Of a stretch of DNA of 64,000 nucleotides, positions 34,160 to 47,729 are shown piece by piece. The stretch comes from Acridotheres tristis (taxonomy: Eukaryota; Chordata; Aves; Passeriformes; Sturnidae): positions 5,518,001 to 5,582,000 of the forward strand of contig CM072884.1 in the NCBI GenBank assembly GCA_037013685.1, in the 5' to 3' direction. The position numbers and the translations under genes were made by a program. The notes under the pieces are model-generated. The model had not been told where the DNA came from. It saw nothing but the letters and a program-made list of their open reading frames with translations, and ran no database searches. Positions within the stretch are counted from its first letter, which is position 1; each line of letters begins with the position of its first letter.

Positions 34160-37100
34160 GATTGCTTTGTCAGGATATATTGACTATAGCCTGGGTTAAT
34201 TTATGGCCCCATCATTAGCAACCACAGGCGATGAAAAAGGGCTGGAAATGGAGTGTTTTAGGAGGGACACTGGAAGCTGTGACTCAAACCTTCCCAGCAG
34301 GGATGAGACTGTTGCTTCATGTCCAACACTAGTGGCTCCTTGGGGATACCAACACTACTACTGCTCCTTAAAGCAGTCCTTCCCTCAAGGATTCGGTCTG
34401 TGAGAGCTGGACCCACTGCTGGGAGCTCTGGATCCACCACCTGCATCTTGCTGCTGGTGCTTTTGTTAGTCTTTGTAAGAGTGGCTGTTCCTTCTGCTTG
34501 CACCAAGCTGGGCATCTTCAGGAACCACAAATGAGTTTCCAAAGTGGTCTAAAACTCAAGTCTTCTTACACACATGTCAGTGTATTTGCATGAAGGGTGC
34601 AATTCTTTGTTTTCAATGTTAAGTTTACAACTGCTAGGCCTTCCTGATATCTGTATAATTTTTCAGTTTAATGGAAGATTTCCTCTGGGGTGGTGTATTT
34701 TGGTTTGTTGTTTGGGATCTTTCAATATTAACATCAGCAACATGGGCTAAGGCAGTTTACAATAAAGCTTTTGTCCTTTTCATCATGAGTTTTGAGTGTG
34801 CTAATACTATGTAGTCATTGGGAGTTGTGTATTTTTCTGCTCTGAAGTGACAACCCTGTATAATTTCCATCTCCTGTGGCTGACACTGTCATGTTGTTGT
34901 TTATCCATTTTGTATTTTTTCCCCAAAAATAATTTGATGGTGTATATCTGTAGGCAGAATGTTCTTGAGCTAAGCTAAACCTAAGAGAATAAGACATTTG
35001 TGAGCTTTTATCTATCATTAAGCCATCTGAACCCTTGCAGTGCACAAGAATTGAGTTGCACTCTTGTTGTTCTGTTATTCTGTTGTTACTGGATGTGTTG
35101 TACAGCAGCACAAATAGAAAACAATTTTAGAAATGGTTCATCAGATACTTGTCTTCCAAAATAGCTCAGAAGACCCAGCTTTACATCCATCTTTGGATCA
35201 AAGTAAAATGGGACTATGCTGCTCCAACTGTCATAATTTGACTACTGTGGGAGAAAGGAACAGGCCTGGAGATGTTTCAGTTGTTTTGGGCTTTTTCCCC
35301 CCACCCATTTTGGGGGCCAGGATCCTAACTTCAACAGGAAACCCAAGAAATCAGAGATGCATTGGCAATATTATCACAGGGAGCCTAGAAAGGGCAGAAC
35401 ATAAAGAATAGAGGCCAAATCCAACTTGTCTCTCTCTCTTTAATCTGGGAAGTGCACTCCTGTTGGAAAGTGTAAAAGGATTGAGGTTTAAATGCATCAA
35501 AACTCGTTCTCACCGAGGGATTATTTCCTCGTGTACAATTCAGAGCCTTAGCAGGATTGTGTGAGGGCTGTGTTGTGCTCCCTGCTCTGCACTTTGCACA
35601 GTTCTTTGCACCTGCACCAAGTGGGTGTGAAATGTCCCCACTCAGCACTGCCTATGCTCATTCACACTCACTTAAGGCTGACGTTAAAGGAGCCTGAAAG
35701 TGGCCAAAAAATCATCCCCAGCATCCTGCTGACTCCTCAGGACAGATGTGCCATTGCTGTGGATCACATCCCTGTCCCCTCCCACACGGAGCAGTGTGAG
35801 TGAGGTGGTGACCTGCATCCAGCCAGCCCGGCAGGATGCTGCTGCAGGACATCTGCTTTCTACTGTTCTTTCTTTCAAGATCTGGGGGGAAAAAAAACCA
35901 CGAAAAAAAACCCCAAAAATTCACTTATAGCTTTACTCTTTTGCTGCCTAGCGCTATCTTGGTAAATTATAAATTTAAAAAATGCTCTCAGTGAGGCAAG
36001 GCTGGCCTGGACTCTCAGAGCCATACATTTTCATGTGTTTTTCTGCTGTCTGTAGGTTTAAGGGATTAATTCCCATATGGGAAGCTACAGCTGCCTTACT
36101 GTGATTTCTGAGCAGGTGCATCTGTAGCATTCCCTGTCCCTCCATGAGAGGAGCACCACAGGCTCAAGGAAGTAGAGAACCTGAAATAAATCTCAGAGAA
36201 GACATGGCTTAAGAGAGAGCAATTTACTGAGCTCTGAAATAATACATGAGACCATCCAAATGGTAGAGAAAGTGTTGTGGGATCCAAAGGCAATTTGTGT
36301 CTGCTACAAACAGTACTCAGCCTCTGAAAAAGACACAGCTTTACACAAAAGCTGCAAAGAACCAGGAGCTGTACAGGAGTGCATCTCTGTCAATACTGCT
36401 CCTCAGCCATACATGTTTATACCCATATTCCTACCCCAGTCATGGCTCCTAAAAGCTCAAATAGGTACAAGAAAGCAGTTTTCAGATTATGTTTTTTCCC
36501 CTCAGCCTATAAACTGGCTCATTAAGGGGAAGCTGTCTATGAAAATTTCCCAGAAGTCCAGCAAAACAATTCTCTCCATTTTGTTCTTTCAGTCCCATTA
36601 TGGAAGTGCTTTAATATCGAAAAGGTATTTAAAAAAAAATAAAGGCACCAGAGCCCTGTAACAGGTGTTGCCTTTCTCAGTACACAGGTGAAGATGGACA
36701 GACTTTTTAGCACCCTGATATAATGTGTGGAGGGAAGAAACAAAGAGTGATGGATGTTGTTCTGGATTTGTAGGTATTGGCTCACTGAATGAGCATCATT
36801 CAAGGAGAGTTCATTTGCAGGATAGAAATGAATGTTATACTTTGTGATCAGTGTATTATAATATAAAAGCTTAATTTTGTTAATTAAAGGTTAGGGTAAT
36901 CACATAAAAATATACAGCTGAGCTGACTGCTGACCAAGTTGGAGAAAAAGATAAGTGATTTTGTGATATTTCACCTGACTGTTCCTGAAAAAAAGATTAC
37001 AACTCGGGTAAGATTTTATCTACTTTTCACCTGCAAAATTGGTTTTTTTTTGTTTTCTGTAGGGTCTTGTCAGGAGCACTGAAATCAGCTGAAGCTGATA

Positions 37101-38070
37101 TATAGGTCTTGTATTTTCTGTGATTCTGTTGCTGAAGTTGGTGATGTTGGTTGTCTTTGCAATAACTTTCCTGCTCATTTAGTAAAATTTTCAAAACTTG
37201 CCTGACATTATTAAATAGGAGGAAACTTAGAGGCATAGCCTGATGTGTTTTGTTGTACTTGTGTATTTAGTTTCTTTACTGAGGGAATAATGCAGATTAG
37301 AGGTTCTTCCCACCCACTTTTTTTTTCTCCCTCTGGGCAATTTTAGAGAAGACTGCATTTGAATCAAACTCTTTAAGGGGTGCAGTCTTCTATTTTGGTG
37401 AATGCACAATAATAGGTGTTCTTGGAATGAGACAGCACAAAATCTCCTGCTTCCAGAGTCCTTGAGTAAAATTATAGCTCAGCTGAAGGTAAACATCATT
37501 TTGGTATCAATTTTGATCTGCTTTCTCAAACTACTCCTATCTAATTGTGAGATGCGTGCACATTCTGTCCACCTGTTCAGAAAACGCTACAGAAAACTTA
37601 AGGCTTTAAGCTTGTTATGAAGATAAGTAATTTTTTTCTCAGTGGACAACATGTACCAGTTGTTTGATTCTGTATTTAGACTACTAATAGAGAGTGCACA
37701 GGCAAAAGGAAGTTTAAATGTGTCAGTGGGCAGTATTATTAATGCGTTCTCACAGGGCAGTCATACATTTAGGGCTGTGGTATGACCAGAGTCTCTCTCT
37801 GTGTTGACTGCTGCGTGTAAAAGCGGCTCTTTAGGCTGGAAAAATTGCCTGTGAGTGCAGGGGAGAGCAGCAGGGAGAACAGGGAGGTCCCCCTGCTGTC
37901 AGCAGGCAGGTGAGCACAGGCAGGGATGCTGTGGTGAAGCAGCACATCACAGTGCCCTGTGCAACTCGTGTCTGGCCGACAGGCAAAGATGGATAACGTT
38001 AATTACAAAGGCAGGAGATGTAAAATAAAAAAATGAGCAGATTGAAATCTTGAGAAAAGATTATTTAGAA
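34160..38070. other. intergenic, no gene seen
   Basis: Short ORFs only, with no family recognised. Sequence around 36840-36920 is AT-rich with TTAATT words. Part of 37830-37930 is AG/GC-rich. I find no RNA gene or clear mobile element. Confidence 0.65.
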
Positions 38071-38079
38071 TTTACCTCT

Positions 38080-38420
38080 GTCAGTTTTTTTTTGTGTGGA
38101 TGGTTATAATTGTAACCACGAGGCACAGCCTGTGCAACAGCTTGGCTATTACCATTTACAGGCAATTATTAATAACACTGTTAAATTACAAGCTAATTTC
38201 CTCTAAGGCAGCTTATGCTTGAAGCTTCTGTGATTTAAATGTGAAACGACCCCATTATTCCTTTACTTGATTGATACTAACTGAGAGTAATTAACATACA
38301 AAAGTTAAATCCACTTTAATTAGAAAACCCTTGCTGCCACCTCTCTAATTATTATTGAAGGCAATAGCATTTTTGCTGGCACTGAACTTAACATGAAAAG
38401 TAGCTGTATAACCACAGTGA
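38080..38420. promoter_or_regulatory. candidate conserved enhancer rich in homeodomain-type AATTA motifs
   Basis: About 340 bases hold many homeodomain-core words: CAATTATTAATAA near 38163, AAATTACAAGCTAATTT near 38183, GTAATTAAC near 38288, TTTAATTAG near 38314 and TCTAATTATTATTG near 38344. The sequence is complex rather than simple repeat, and it lies in a gene-poor interval next to a developmental regulator. That profile is typical of vertebrate conserved non-coding elements. Conservation itself cannot be seen from one genome. Confidence 0.3.
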
Positions 38421-40084
38421 AAGGAAATGGCTTTGGACTGAATGTACCCATAGAGGTTTTGTCTTTGGTTTTTTAAGGTTTAGTGATTTAAACTGTAAAT
38501 CTACTCTTAAAACCTATGTACATGCTCTCATATTTACCAACTACTTCAAGGACACCTGTATATGTATTTAGCTTTCATGGTGCACTATTACAGCAGGCTG
38601 CTTTTCTGTCCTTAGCTGAGGAACTAAGATTAAACTAATTGTCCTGAGTGACACAAACTAAGTTTCATTCACAGCAGGGTAAAGCTCTCCAGCTGTTTAT
38701 AAACTGGATATGAACAGCTGATCTCATCTAAAGAATTCAAGCTTGGAAACAAGGCAGGGGAAAGCTGTTGAGCAGGAGGTGAAATGGATAATGATGTAAC
38801 TTACTATGAGACTGGTCATTCAGTAAAGCTGTGTGCTTTACCTGTATCTGCTTTTACAGCTCTCTTTGGTTTGCTCTGAGATTTTATTTTTTTTACATGA
38901 TTCTTTTAACACTGCAGAATAAATCTGTGCTGTTATAACTAAGTCATTTTGCTAGTAGAGGTGCACAGCGTGGTTTCAGATGTAAACAATGAAAATGTAA
39001 AAACAGAAATTTTTTACGTTGGCCAAAAATTGAGTGTGTATGCAGGAAGGGAAGTGCAACAGGGGAAAGAATGAAAGTTGTGTGGCTTTTGAAGTGAGAA
39101 GAAAGCCTGGTGTGTGAAATAGATGCCCTGAGCTAGGAAAAGGAAAAGTGGTGCCTGGGAGCAGCTTCTGCTGCTGGGGAAGGCTCCCAGCAGGGCCAGG
39201 GCTGAAGGAAGGGGCAGCTCAGCCTCATGCCATGATCCTGCATCCCCAGGTCCCCTTGCAAGCGTTCTTTGAGATGTCAGCCTGTTCTGGCAAAGGTTTC
39301 ACAGAATGTGTTCAAACCCTCCCCACACTGTCATTCCATCCGTGGTGTTGTTTATCACTTTTTTGGGGTTTTGAACCTCTCTTGACTAGCTGCAGCACTG
39401 CTAGAGAAGGCCAGCAGATCAGATTCCCTTTCTGGCATGTTTTCTGTGATGTTGTTGTTTGGGCTTTTAATTTTTTTTCCTGTAGCTCCATCTGTGTGAA
39501 ACAAATAGAAACCATGATTTAACTGGTTGCATGGAAATCTCTGATGTATCAGCCCATCTCCGGGAGGTTTAGTGGGAACACACAGTCCTACATGTTTGAA
39601 AAGAGGAAAAAACACCTTTTGTATGTCTGTCTCCTTTAGAGCTTTGTGTTTTGTTCATGTTGGACAGTAGCCTCTTACACCAGGGCTGGGTTTGAAGCTC
39701 AGAAGAGATTGTGAGACACTGGGATGGTGAATAGCTCTGGGTTAATGCTGGTTTGGGGATAAGCACAGCTCAGCTGATGTGCCTGGCTCGGTGGATATGA
39801 CAAGCTGAGCACACAGCACATCCCTGGGGGCAACCAGTCAGGCACAAGTGTAAACTGGTTAAGCTGCAGGATCTGAGTGGAAATAGGGCTTCCCAAGTGG
39901 CTTTATGCAAGTTTGCCTTGTAGTTCGCAAGAGTTTATCTCTTTCTGTTTACCCTTTTTAGATTAAAATTATATGTACTGTGAATATCAACTTCAGAAGC
40001 CAGCCTGGTGCAGCTTCCTTTGCAATCAAGGCCTTTTTAAGACCAAGGTGTAGGAAAGGGTTTTATTCTTGTGCCCCACAGATC

Positions 40085-40105
40085 TTTTTTTTTTTTTTTT
40101 TTTTT
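40085..40105. repeat. poly-T tract (21 nt)
   Basis: An uninterrupted T run in the gene-poor interval. Flanks show no element boundary or target-site duplication that I can recognise. Confidence 0.95.
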
Positions 40106-43100
40106 CTGAATCACTATCTCAGTGCTGCATGGGAGCAGGAAAGAACCTGCAGAGTGTGGGAGGATGCAATGTTAGTTTTTGAGAGTCTTTTCAGTCTGTA
40201 CAGTGAAACCATTAATGGGAAAACTACATTAACTAATTAACTGCTTTCACAAGCTGGGCTTCCAAAACCACATAGACTTTGGCCTCACAGCAGAAACTGG
40301 AAACAACGTTACAATGTAGGAATGCATCCTGATAAGCTTTGAGATTCTTGCAGAGCTTTCTGAATGCCTGTTGCAATGTTTGAAATAATAGGAAATAGGT
40401 ATTAGAGCAGCTTCAAGGATGTATTCTCCCAATGCCTGTTATGTGCAATGGTAAGAAAATAGTGAGTCATTAAAAATTAATACTGTTCTAAACTTCTGTG
40501 ACTTCTCCCAGGAAATGTCTTCCACTGCTATAATTGCAGATATAAATACAAACATTTTGGTGACCAAAGGTATGCCATGAAGAGAAATGGAGCAATTGAA
40601 TATTTGTTCCACACTAATAACTGATGGGCCAATGAGACAATCTAACTGATGGAACTTTTATAGCATATTCTAAATTGTAGCAGGTATTCAAGATGAGGTT
40701 CTCATCTCTTGTATGCATTCTCTCTTTTAATACAAATATTGAAAGCACTGAAAACAACCCTGTACACTTTCAAGAGGCTATTACTTTTGATTTTCCTTAC
40801 AAGGCATTCAGAGATGTGTGGGCTTTATCATATCTAGACAAAATGGAGAAGGAAGTTCAGTGGAAAATGGGAGCCTTAAAGAACTGAAGAAAATGTTAGA
40901 AGAAAAATCTTACTGAAAGGTCAATTTGATTACTCCCTATACATTTTTTAAGACGTATTTGAGTATAAACTGTGTGTTTTTCTTCTACAAATTCACAGCT
41001 TTGCAGCCCATCATCTAAACTTGGGGCAACTTTACAGCTTATATAAGTGATTGTATTTAGGCACAAGTCCTTGGCTGAATCAGGATCTTTGCTCTTAAGC
41101 AAAGTAGGATTAAGCCACAGAACAACCAATCAACCCCCCAACCAAAAAAAAAAAAAGGAACCTTTCCCATCAAGAGCTGTATTTGTAGATGCTAAATTAA
41201 AAGGAGTCTTATGGCAATGAGGCTAAAATTACTTGTATGCCATGTGTGCTCATAGATAAGTGGTTCTTGCTAGAACCATCTCACTTTGAAATGACAGACA
41301 ATACCAGCAAAACCCTTCCTCCAGCTGAGGCTCTCATTGTGCAGCTGTCATTGAGCAGAGCTCCTGGGTACAAATACCCTCAATGCAAGGATTTAAAAAT
41401 AAAAAATGCCTGTTCAATCTTGGTTTTCTTTGAACTTCCCAGGCAAGTCTTGTCTGTGGAAAAACATTCTGTGCAATTTCAAAACAGAAAATTGAATTGC
41501 CAAGTATTGTGGAATAGACTCAGACAAGCACCAAACCAAGATCTGAAAACATTTGAAAAGCTTTATTTGCCTTCACTTAAATGAGTTTTGAATTCATATA
41601 CTGTTATGCCTGTACATTAAAAACGTAATTTTATTTTAAAATGTCAACAACCGAGTGGTAGAAAAGACAAGATATGGAAGCTACAGAGCAGCAGTAAAAG
41701 AAATGCAGCAGAGGCAAAAAAGCACTTTTCATTACAGAGAAAGTAATTTAGACCAAATTCAGCTGCACTGGAGCGAGGCAAAAGATACCCATTAACCTCT
41801 GTGCAGCTGGATTAAACCTTACACTGGGGTAAGAGACTTCCTTAGTGGACCTTATTCTACATCTCACTCTGTGTGTTAAGCTTTTTCATGCTGCCTTAAA
41901 TAACATTGGTAGTGCTCAGCATTACTATAACAGTATATGTTATATAGTGTATATATTTGGGGCTTTTCCCTTTAAGCATGAGAGTTGTCACTGAGTCTGG
42001 CAGAAAAGAAATCTTCATCAGTGGTTGGAGGCTGGAGAAGTGCATTGTAAGCCTGTTCTCTGAATGCTGTGGGAAGTGGATCATTTTGTTCAAATTTACA
42101 CAGAACCAATGACTAAAGCCCTTTAGACTGATCATGAACTTCTGGAAACCAGAATATTCTTCATTCACCATCAGGAACTCACTTTCAGGTTCATGACAGG
42201 TTTTGCATGTTTATAGAAACCAGAGGATATAATTGAAAAAACAGAAGAGAAGTGTTGACTGACAAAAAATCTTTAATTTTGTTTATATATCATGAACGTG
42301 ACCTAAATAAAGTTGCTGTAGCTAAAGGAGGCTAGATTTATTGTAGAGGGAAAAAAGTAGTTTTATAACAAAAATAGGCCTATATCCCATTGCTGAGCAG
42401 TCATTAGTTTTTATAAGCTCCTTTCTTTTTCCAGGTTCTAATTGGTGGCCTGTTGGGAGCCCTGACTGCAGAGCTGTCAAAGCAACCCCCTTTTTTACTT
42501 TTTTTTTTTGTCACATTCCACTATAATTAGAGAGATGATTATAGTAACAAACACAGTACCAGCTGTTTGAAGCTTAATACTTTTTAAGTATTACCATGCC
42601 TTTATTTTAAAGGTACCAAAACATATGGAAATCATAAAACATTTCTCTCTCTTTTCTCTGTTAAACTAAAGTTTTGTATTCAGATGCTAAGCCTGTGTTT
42701 GAAGTAAGGGGGGGAAGAGAGAATATTTCTGAAATACCCTGTAATAACTCCAACTCATCTCTACAATTCATGCAACTCCAATTCCCCTTTCTACTTCATC
42801 TCTGTCCTGACATTATTTCTCTGGACACAGAAGAGTGACAATAATACAGAAATAGGTTGGTGCAGCTTTGACAGCTTCATAATGAATTAATGCTAATAAA
42901 AATAGCAATAAAACTAATACAACTATTTTGAATGTTCCTTTCCTTGGAAAACTCCTTGAGGCAGCAGATGTATCCCTTCTAGATGGGGCTGCTTGGGCAG
43001 CTACTGGAACTAATTTCTCTCCCAGGATTCAAATTTTCTATAGTAGAAGTTGTTTTCAGACAGATACTTATTTTTTCTCACTTCTCCTGTATGTTTTAGA

Positions 43101-45250
43101 AGAAAGCTCATATGAAAAAACAGAAAGGGCCATACACCAGTAAGTAATTTAAAGATATATATATAAAAAATACAGCCAAGCTTGCCCTGTGCAATATTAC
43201 TCAGAAATCTGCAGAGCTATTCCAGGGATTAAAGTAACCACAGAGCTTGCATTCTCAGTTATACAGAGCTAGCTTTCTGCCAAAGTACTTTAAGACTTTG
43301 GCATCTTTTGCTTTCATGTAAGGGGGTATCGGGTCCTACAGCTTTATCCCCTCCACTCTGAGCTCTGCTCAGCGAAATCCCCGGGCTTTGCTCTCCGTGT
43401 TTATGATGGGAGGCAGGAATGTGTGGCGGGATGGGAGGGATGAGCAGATGCAGGGCTGGGAGCTGGCGTGGTCCTGCAGGGTGGAATCAGGGTCTGTCGC
43501 TGGGACCCTGTGGTGTCCCTCGGTGTGGGACACGGGATGTACTCAGGAGTGAGTCCCACTGTTCCCGTCTCCCACAACAATTCATTTTCTGGAGGCTGCG
43601 GGTGATTTACTCTCCTTAAACCCCTTCTATGTTCACATGCACGCCTTCCCGAGCCAGGAAAATGTCACTGCGCTTGGAACCGAATGCCTGGGGCTGTCAG
43701 CAGGGGTTTTGTGGTGCAGGTTTGGCTGGACCTTTAGGAAAGCTGCCTTTCCCAGGCGGGCAGCCTGTGCTGTCACCCAAGGCTGGGGATGTGCAGCAGC
43801 AGCAGCCGCTCCTTGAGCCCTGCAGGGTCCCCAGAACAGTTCTGGTTTCGCTCGAACTGGAGATTCAAATCTCCTTGAATGATCCCTGCTTTCATTTCTG
43901 TCGGAGTATTGGGAGGCTAAGTCTGTTTTCTTTTTAAATGTGGCCTGAAAATAGGCATAAAAGCTGCTGCTGCTCCAGTCAAATGCAGAACTTAGTGCCT
44001 GATGCTTCTCAGAGGTACCTGAAGTCAGATGGTATCAAGAGGATTGCTCCTGTAAATTGTAATTAAGCCTGATTGTATCAACAACTGCTTTATAAACATT
44101 CGCTAGGGAGATGAAAGGAAAGAGAAATTCAAGGCAGCAGGAAAATATTTTGTTTTATTTTGGAGGAAAAGAAGTTATAGCATGTCGGTGTTTTCAACAG
44201 AGCATTATAAAGGGATATTGGCTGTGAAAAATGAAGTGTTTTTTTCTTTTCTTTTTTTCTCTTTCCTCACCTCCTTATTATTTTAAGTTCTGAAAATTAA
44301 TCCTTTCCAAGAAGCTGATGATTTTTTTTTTTTTAATGTAGAGTCAGTAGACAACTGAGCTATTTCACACTTGGGGAGCCAAATTTTGCCTCCTATTGCA
44401 CATGTTCCAGCATAAATTTGGGCCTCAGATGTTTCAACATGAGTACTGCAGGCACAGGGTGTAGAAAATTACACTGGAGCTTGTGTAGGTACTCTAGGAA
44501 GATAATACTTTCCAGGATGGGAAATCATTTCACCTTCAGTAATTCGTTTTGGAGAAATAAATCTGTTTAAAACATCCAACAGATTTAGAGAACAGAAGAT
44601 GTGGTTTAATTGCTTAATGGAAGGCTGAGGGGAACTTTAAAGCCATCCTCTTCAAAGGTAAACCAAGCCTCTGGCATAAATCAGAGGAGCTAAAAATGTG
44701 CTAGAGTTATTGCTGAGGGTCACCACTGTCCCAGTGACACTCCCTTGTCCCCAGGATGGGCCCTAAGCACCATTTTAAGATGAGAAATCCAACTCTTGCT
44801 CCATGGAGACAGAAAGGAAGGGAGGCAGGGAGCTGACTGTGGCCAGAGCTGGGGCAGTACAGTCTCTCCCAATACAGGAAATTTTGAGAGATTGTGTATT
44901 TATGGATAATAAATTTATACTTATTTTTATATGTGTATTCTTGGATTTAACTGTGAGCTAAATGCCTTTAACTTGTAGTTTGGCCCAAAGCAGCCTCTTT
45001 GATGGTGGTGGTGCAGAGACATCCTTCAGACAAATCCATCTGTCACTTGGTGCTGAGCAGCTGCTCATGCACAGCACAAAGCAACAAAGACAAAGCTCTG
45101 GAGATGCTGGGAAGGACTCTGAGGTGACCCTTATGGGAGTCAGTTTATGCAGAGAAAAAAAGACAACATTCAGCAATGGATAAATAGATGGACCCCAGTG
45201 TAAAACTTTATCTGGATAATAGTGCCATTGCCAGCTTGGAGTTTTTCTCG

Positions 45251-45306
45251 TTTTTAAAATTATTTTTTGTTTTTTCTTTTCTTTTTTCTTTTTTTTTTTT
45301 TTTTTT
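45251..45306. repeat. T-rich low-complexity tract
   Basis: TTTTTC-type units end in an 18-T run (45289-45306). A second run of 19 T lies at 45629-45647. Confidence 0.9.
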
Positions 45307-47223
45307 CCCCTCTGAAGCTTTTCTGCTAGGAATAAGATGATCTCCTACTGGGATGATTAAAACCAGTTGGCTGCCTCTGAAGTGGGCACACCACACAGAG
45401 TAGCACAAGACATGAGATGCTCTGAGAAAGCTTTTGCTCATTTATCTGCTCTACTATCACATCAAATAAAAAGCAAACAAACAAAAAAGAACTGTAGCTC
45501 CTCCTCCCCAGCAGTGTTTTCCTAGAGAAAGCCATGCTGAATATTGAAACCCTTGATTTTTCTTTTAGACATCAGTCTTAAAGCTGATCTGTGGTCATTT
45601 TGGTTTGGTTTCATTTAATTGTGCTGAATTTTTTTTTTTTTTTTTTTGCTTTTAAAGCCTAAAAATCTAAAAGAAAACACTGAGAGAGGATGGATTTTGG
45701 TCCAAGCGGACTAGAATGGTGACTGTACCAGAGAAGTACAAGATTTGATATTTATTTATTTACTTTAGAAAAAATTCCTTGTTTTGCGGACATGCAAATG
45801 CAGTACTACACAAATCCATGAAGGACTGTACTTGGAGTAATATCTGCCTATTAAAAGTAAGCAGACTGTATATTCTCTCCTTCTAAAGCTGTATTCTAGC
45901 ACCTTTAATATGAAATAGAGTGAAAATCACAGCCAGCTATTCAACACTAGGAATGTAAGGAGTTGAGGTGCCAAAATAGAAATTGAGGCCACGTGATTTG
46001 TGCAAATACTTGAATTAGTTTGTCCAACAATTCCTTGTGAGGAACCTTAGAAAACGTGACCTGTCTGTATGAGGGGGATCAGCCAAATGGCTTGTGGCAC
46101 ACCTGACTCTCAAGGGCAACAAATTATTTCCAGTTTGGTGCACAATACAAAAAATGTTGATGCTTTCTTGAGCACCCAGCTGCATTTGATGATGTAGATT
46201 ATTTTATGGAAGATAGCTGGAAATTTAATAGTATCCAGGCCATTTTCATGGCAGAAATTGCTAACACCAATATGAATTGCTCAGCCTTTCTCTTACTGAA
46301 AGACACAGGCTTTCATGTCTGGGTGATGAACCAGAGAGACCAAGTTTAGATCTTAAATATGAGGCTTAGGGATTTTAAAAAACCCTCTCTGGGGGCTGAT
46401 CACAATGTAGTCAGGGCATTGGAAGCCCCACAGACTGGCTTTAGTGGGGTCAGGTCAAAGTACCAGTGAGTTTTGGCCTGCATTGAACTCTGTGCTATTC
46501 AAATATCTGCACCTGAGATAACCTGGTTGTGTTCTGAACCAGCACAATCTGCACCTGCGCCTGTTTATTGGTTGGTTTGAGAGTAAAACTTGACCTTTTA
46601 ATTTTGCTTGGAATTCTGGTCAGAATTCAGAGATGTTTTCTCCTCTCCCTGTCTCTGAATGCTGTTAAAATGCATAATGTTGTGCATAATATAATGTTAT
46701 GGGTACGATGATAAGATTTAGTATGAGGCCATTGTCAGGCATCTGAAGAGAGACAGCAGTGTAACTCTTCCATTTCAAAGGTATCTGGAATTTTCTGTGG
46801 ATTAGCTTTGGTCCCAAAACTCTCTGTTTAAAAGACCAGTGTGGTTTCTTCTCTGTGCTTCATAGCATAACACTGGCTCATAACACAATGTATTTTAACC
46901 ATGAGAGGAAAGAAAAAGACTGCTTTTGCTAAGCCACAAGCATTTTGTACAGAGATATGTTTTGATTCCACTTCCTTCATCCACCCCAGACTGTAATTTA
47001 CTTTGCTGCAAGCTCTGTAGGGCTATGCACAACATGTGTACATTTTTGGAGAGTTATTTCAAAACAATCTTTAAAGCTTATAGGAGGCAACTTTGAATTT
47101 TAGTGGGGGAGAGAAAAGGAGACAGTGATTTGGAAATAATCATGCTACATGCCCAGTTAATGTTTTTATTCAGAATATTAGAGATGGCTCTAAAGACCCA
47201 TATGGACTTGGGATAAGTCACTT

Positions 47224-47440
47224 TTTCACAGAATGCTTGACATGAGAAAGGACCCCTGAATGTCACCTTGTTCAATCTTCCTGCTTAAACAGCATCACCT
47301 GGCCTGACTGCTCAGGACTCTGTCCAGGTAACTTTTGAATATCTCCAAGGTGAAAACCTCCACCACCTCTCTTAGTTTCTCAGATCAGAAGGCAACTGGC
47401 CAAGGTCTTTTTCCAGTGTTTGGGGTTTTTTTTTTTTTCT
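47224..47440 (-). mobile_element. CR1 LINE 3'-end fragment (antisense)
   Basis: On the plus strand this reads as the reverse complement of an avian CR1 3' end. TCACAGAATG is followed by AAAGGACCCCTGAATGTCACC, CTTAAACAGCATCACCTGG, GGACTCTGTCCAGGTAAC, TTTTGAATATCTCCAAGG and CTCCACCACCTCTC, then CCAGTGTTTGGG. It is strongly diverged, with no coding remnant of reverse transcriptase. The boundary towards 47440 is blurred by a poly-T run (47426-47438). The sequence CTGTTAGGCACTCAAGC just beyond may be a continuation or unrelated. Confidence 0.75.
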
Positions 47441-47616
47441 TTAAAATGTCCTTCTGTTAGGCACTCAAGCACTGCCTTACTCTTAAGAAATCTGTCAGAG
47501 ATGCCCATTGTGAGGCACTCAGGCCACATCCAGAAGTGGCATCAGCAGTTTAAGTCTATGTGAAATATTTTGGCTGCTTGTCTTTTCTTTTTATTTCTCA
47601 CGTATTTAATAACTGC

Positions 47617-47719
47617 TTTTGGGTTTTTTTTCTTTGGTGTGGTTTTTTGTTTTGGTTTGGTTTGGTTTGGGTTTTTTTTGTTTGTTTGTTTTTTGTTTTT
47701 GTTTTTTGGCTTTTTTTCA
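47617..47719. repeat. GTTTT/GGTTT low-complexity tract
   Basis: Interleaved GGTTT, GTTTT and T runs cover about 100 bases. They generate a Phe/Trp/Val-rich ORF on one strand and a Lys/Asn/Gln/Thr-rich one on the other. Neither is a gene. Confidence 0.9.
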
Positions 47720-47729
47720 TGTCCTGGCT

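Larger units (their letters stand above)
38430..47215. other. intergenic, no gene seen
   Basis: AT-rich non-coding sequence with poly-T runs at 40085-40105, 44322-44334, 45289-45306 and 45629-45647, and one A run at 41144-41156. A block at 42500-42930 again has several TAATTA/TTAAT words and one CATTCCA (a TEAD-type word) near 42517. A GC-richer patch lies at 43370-43870 with no coding support. Confidence 0.65.
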
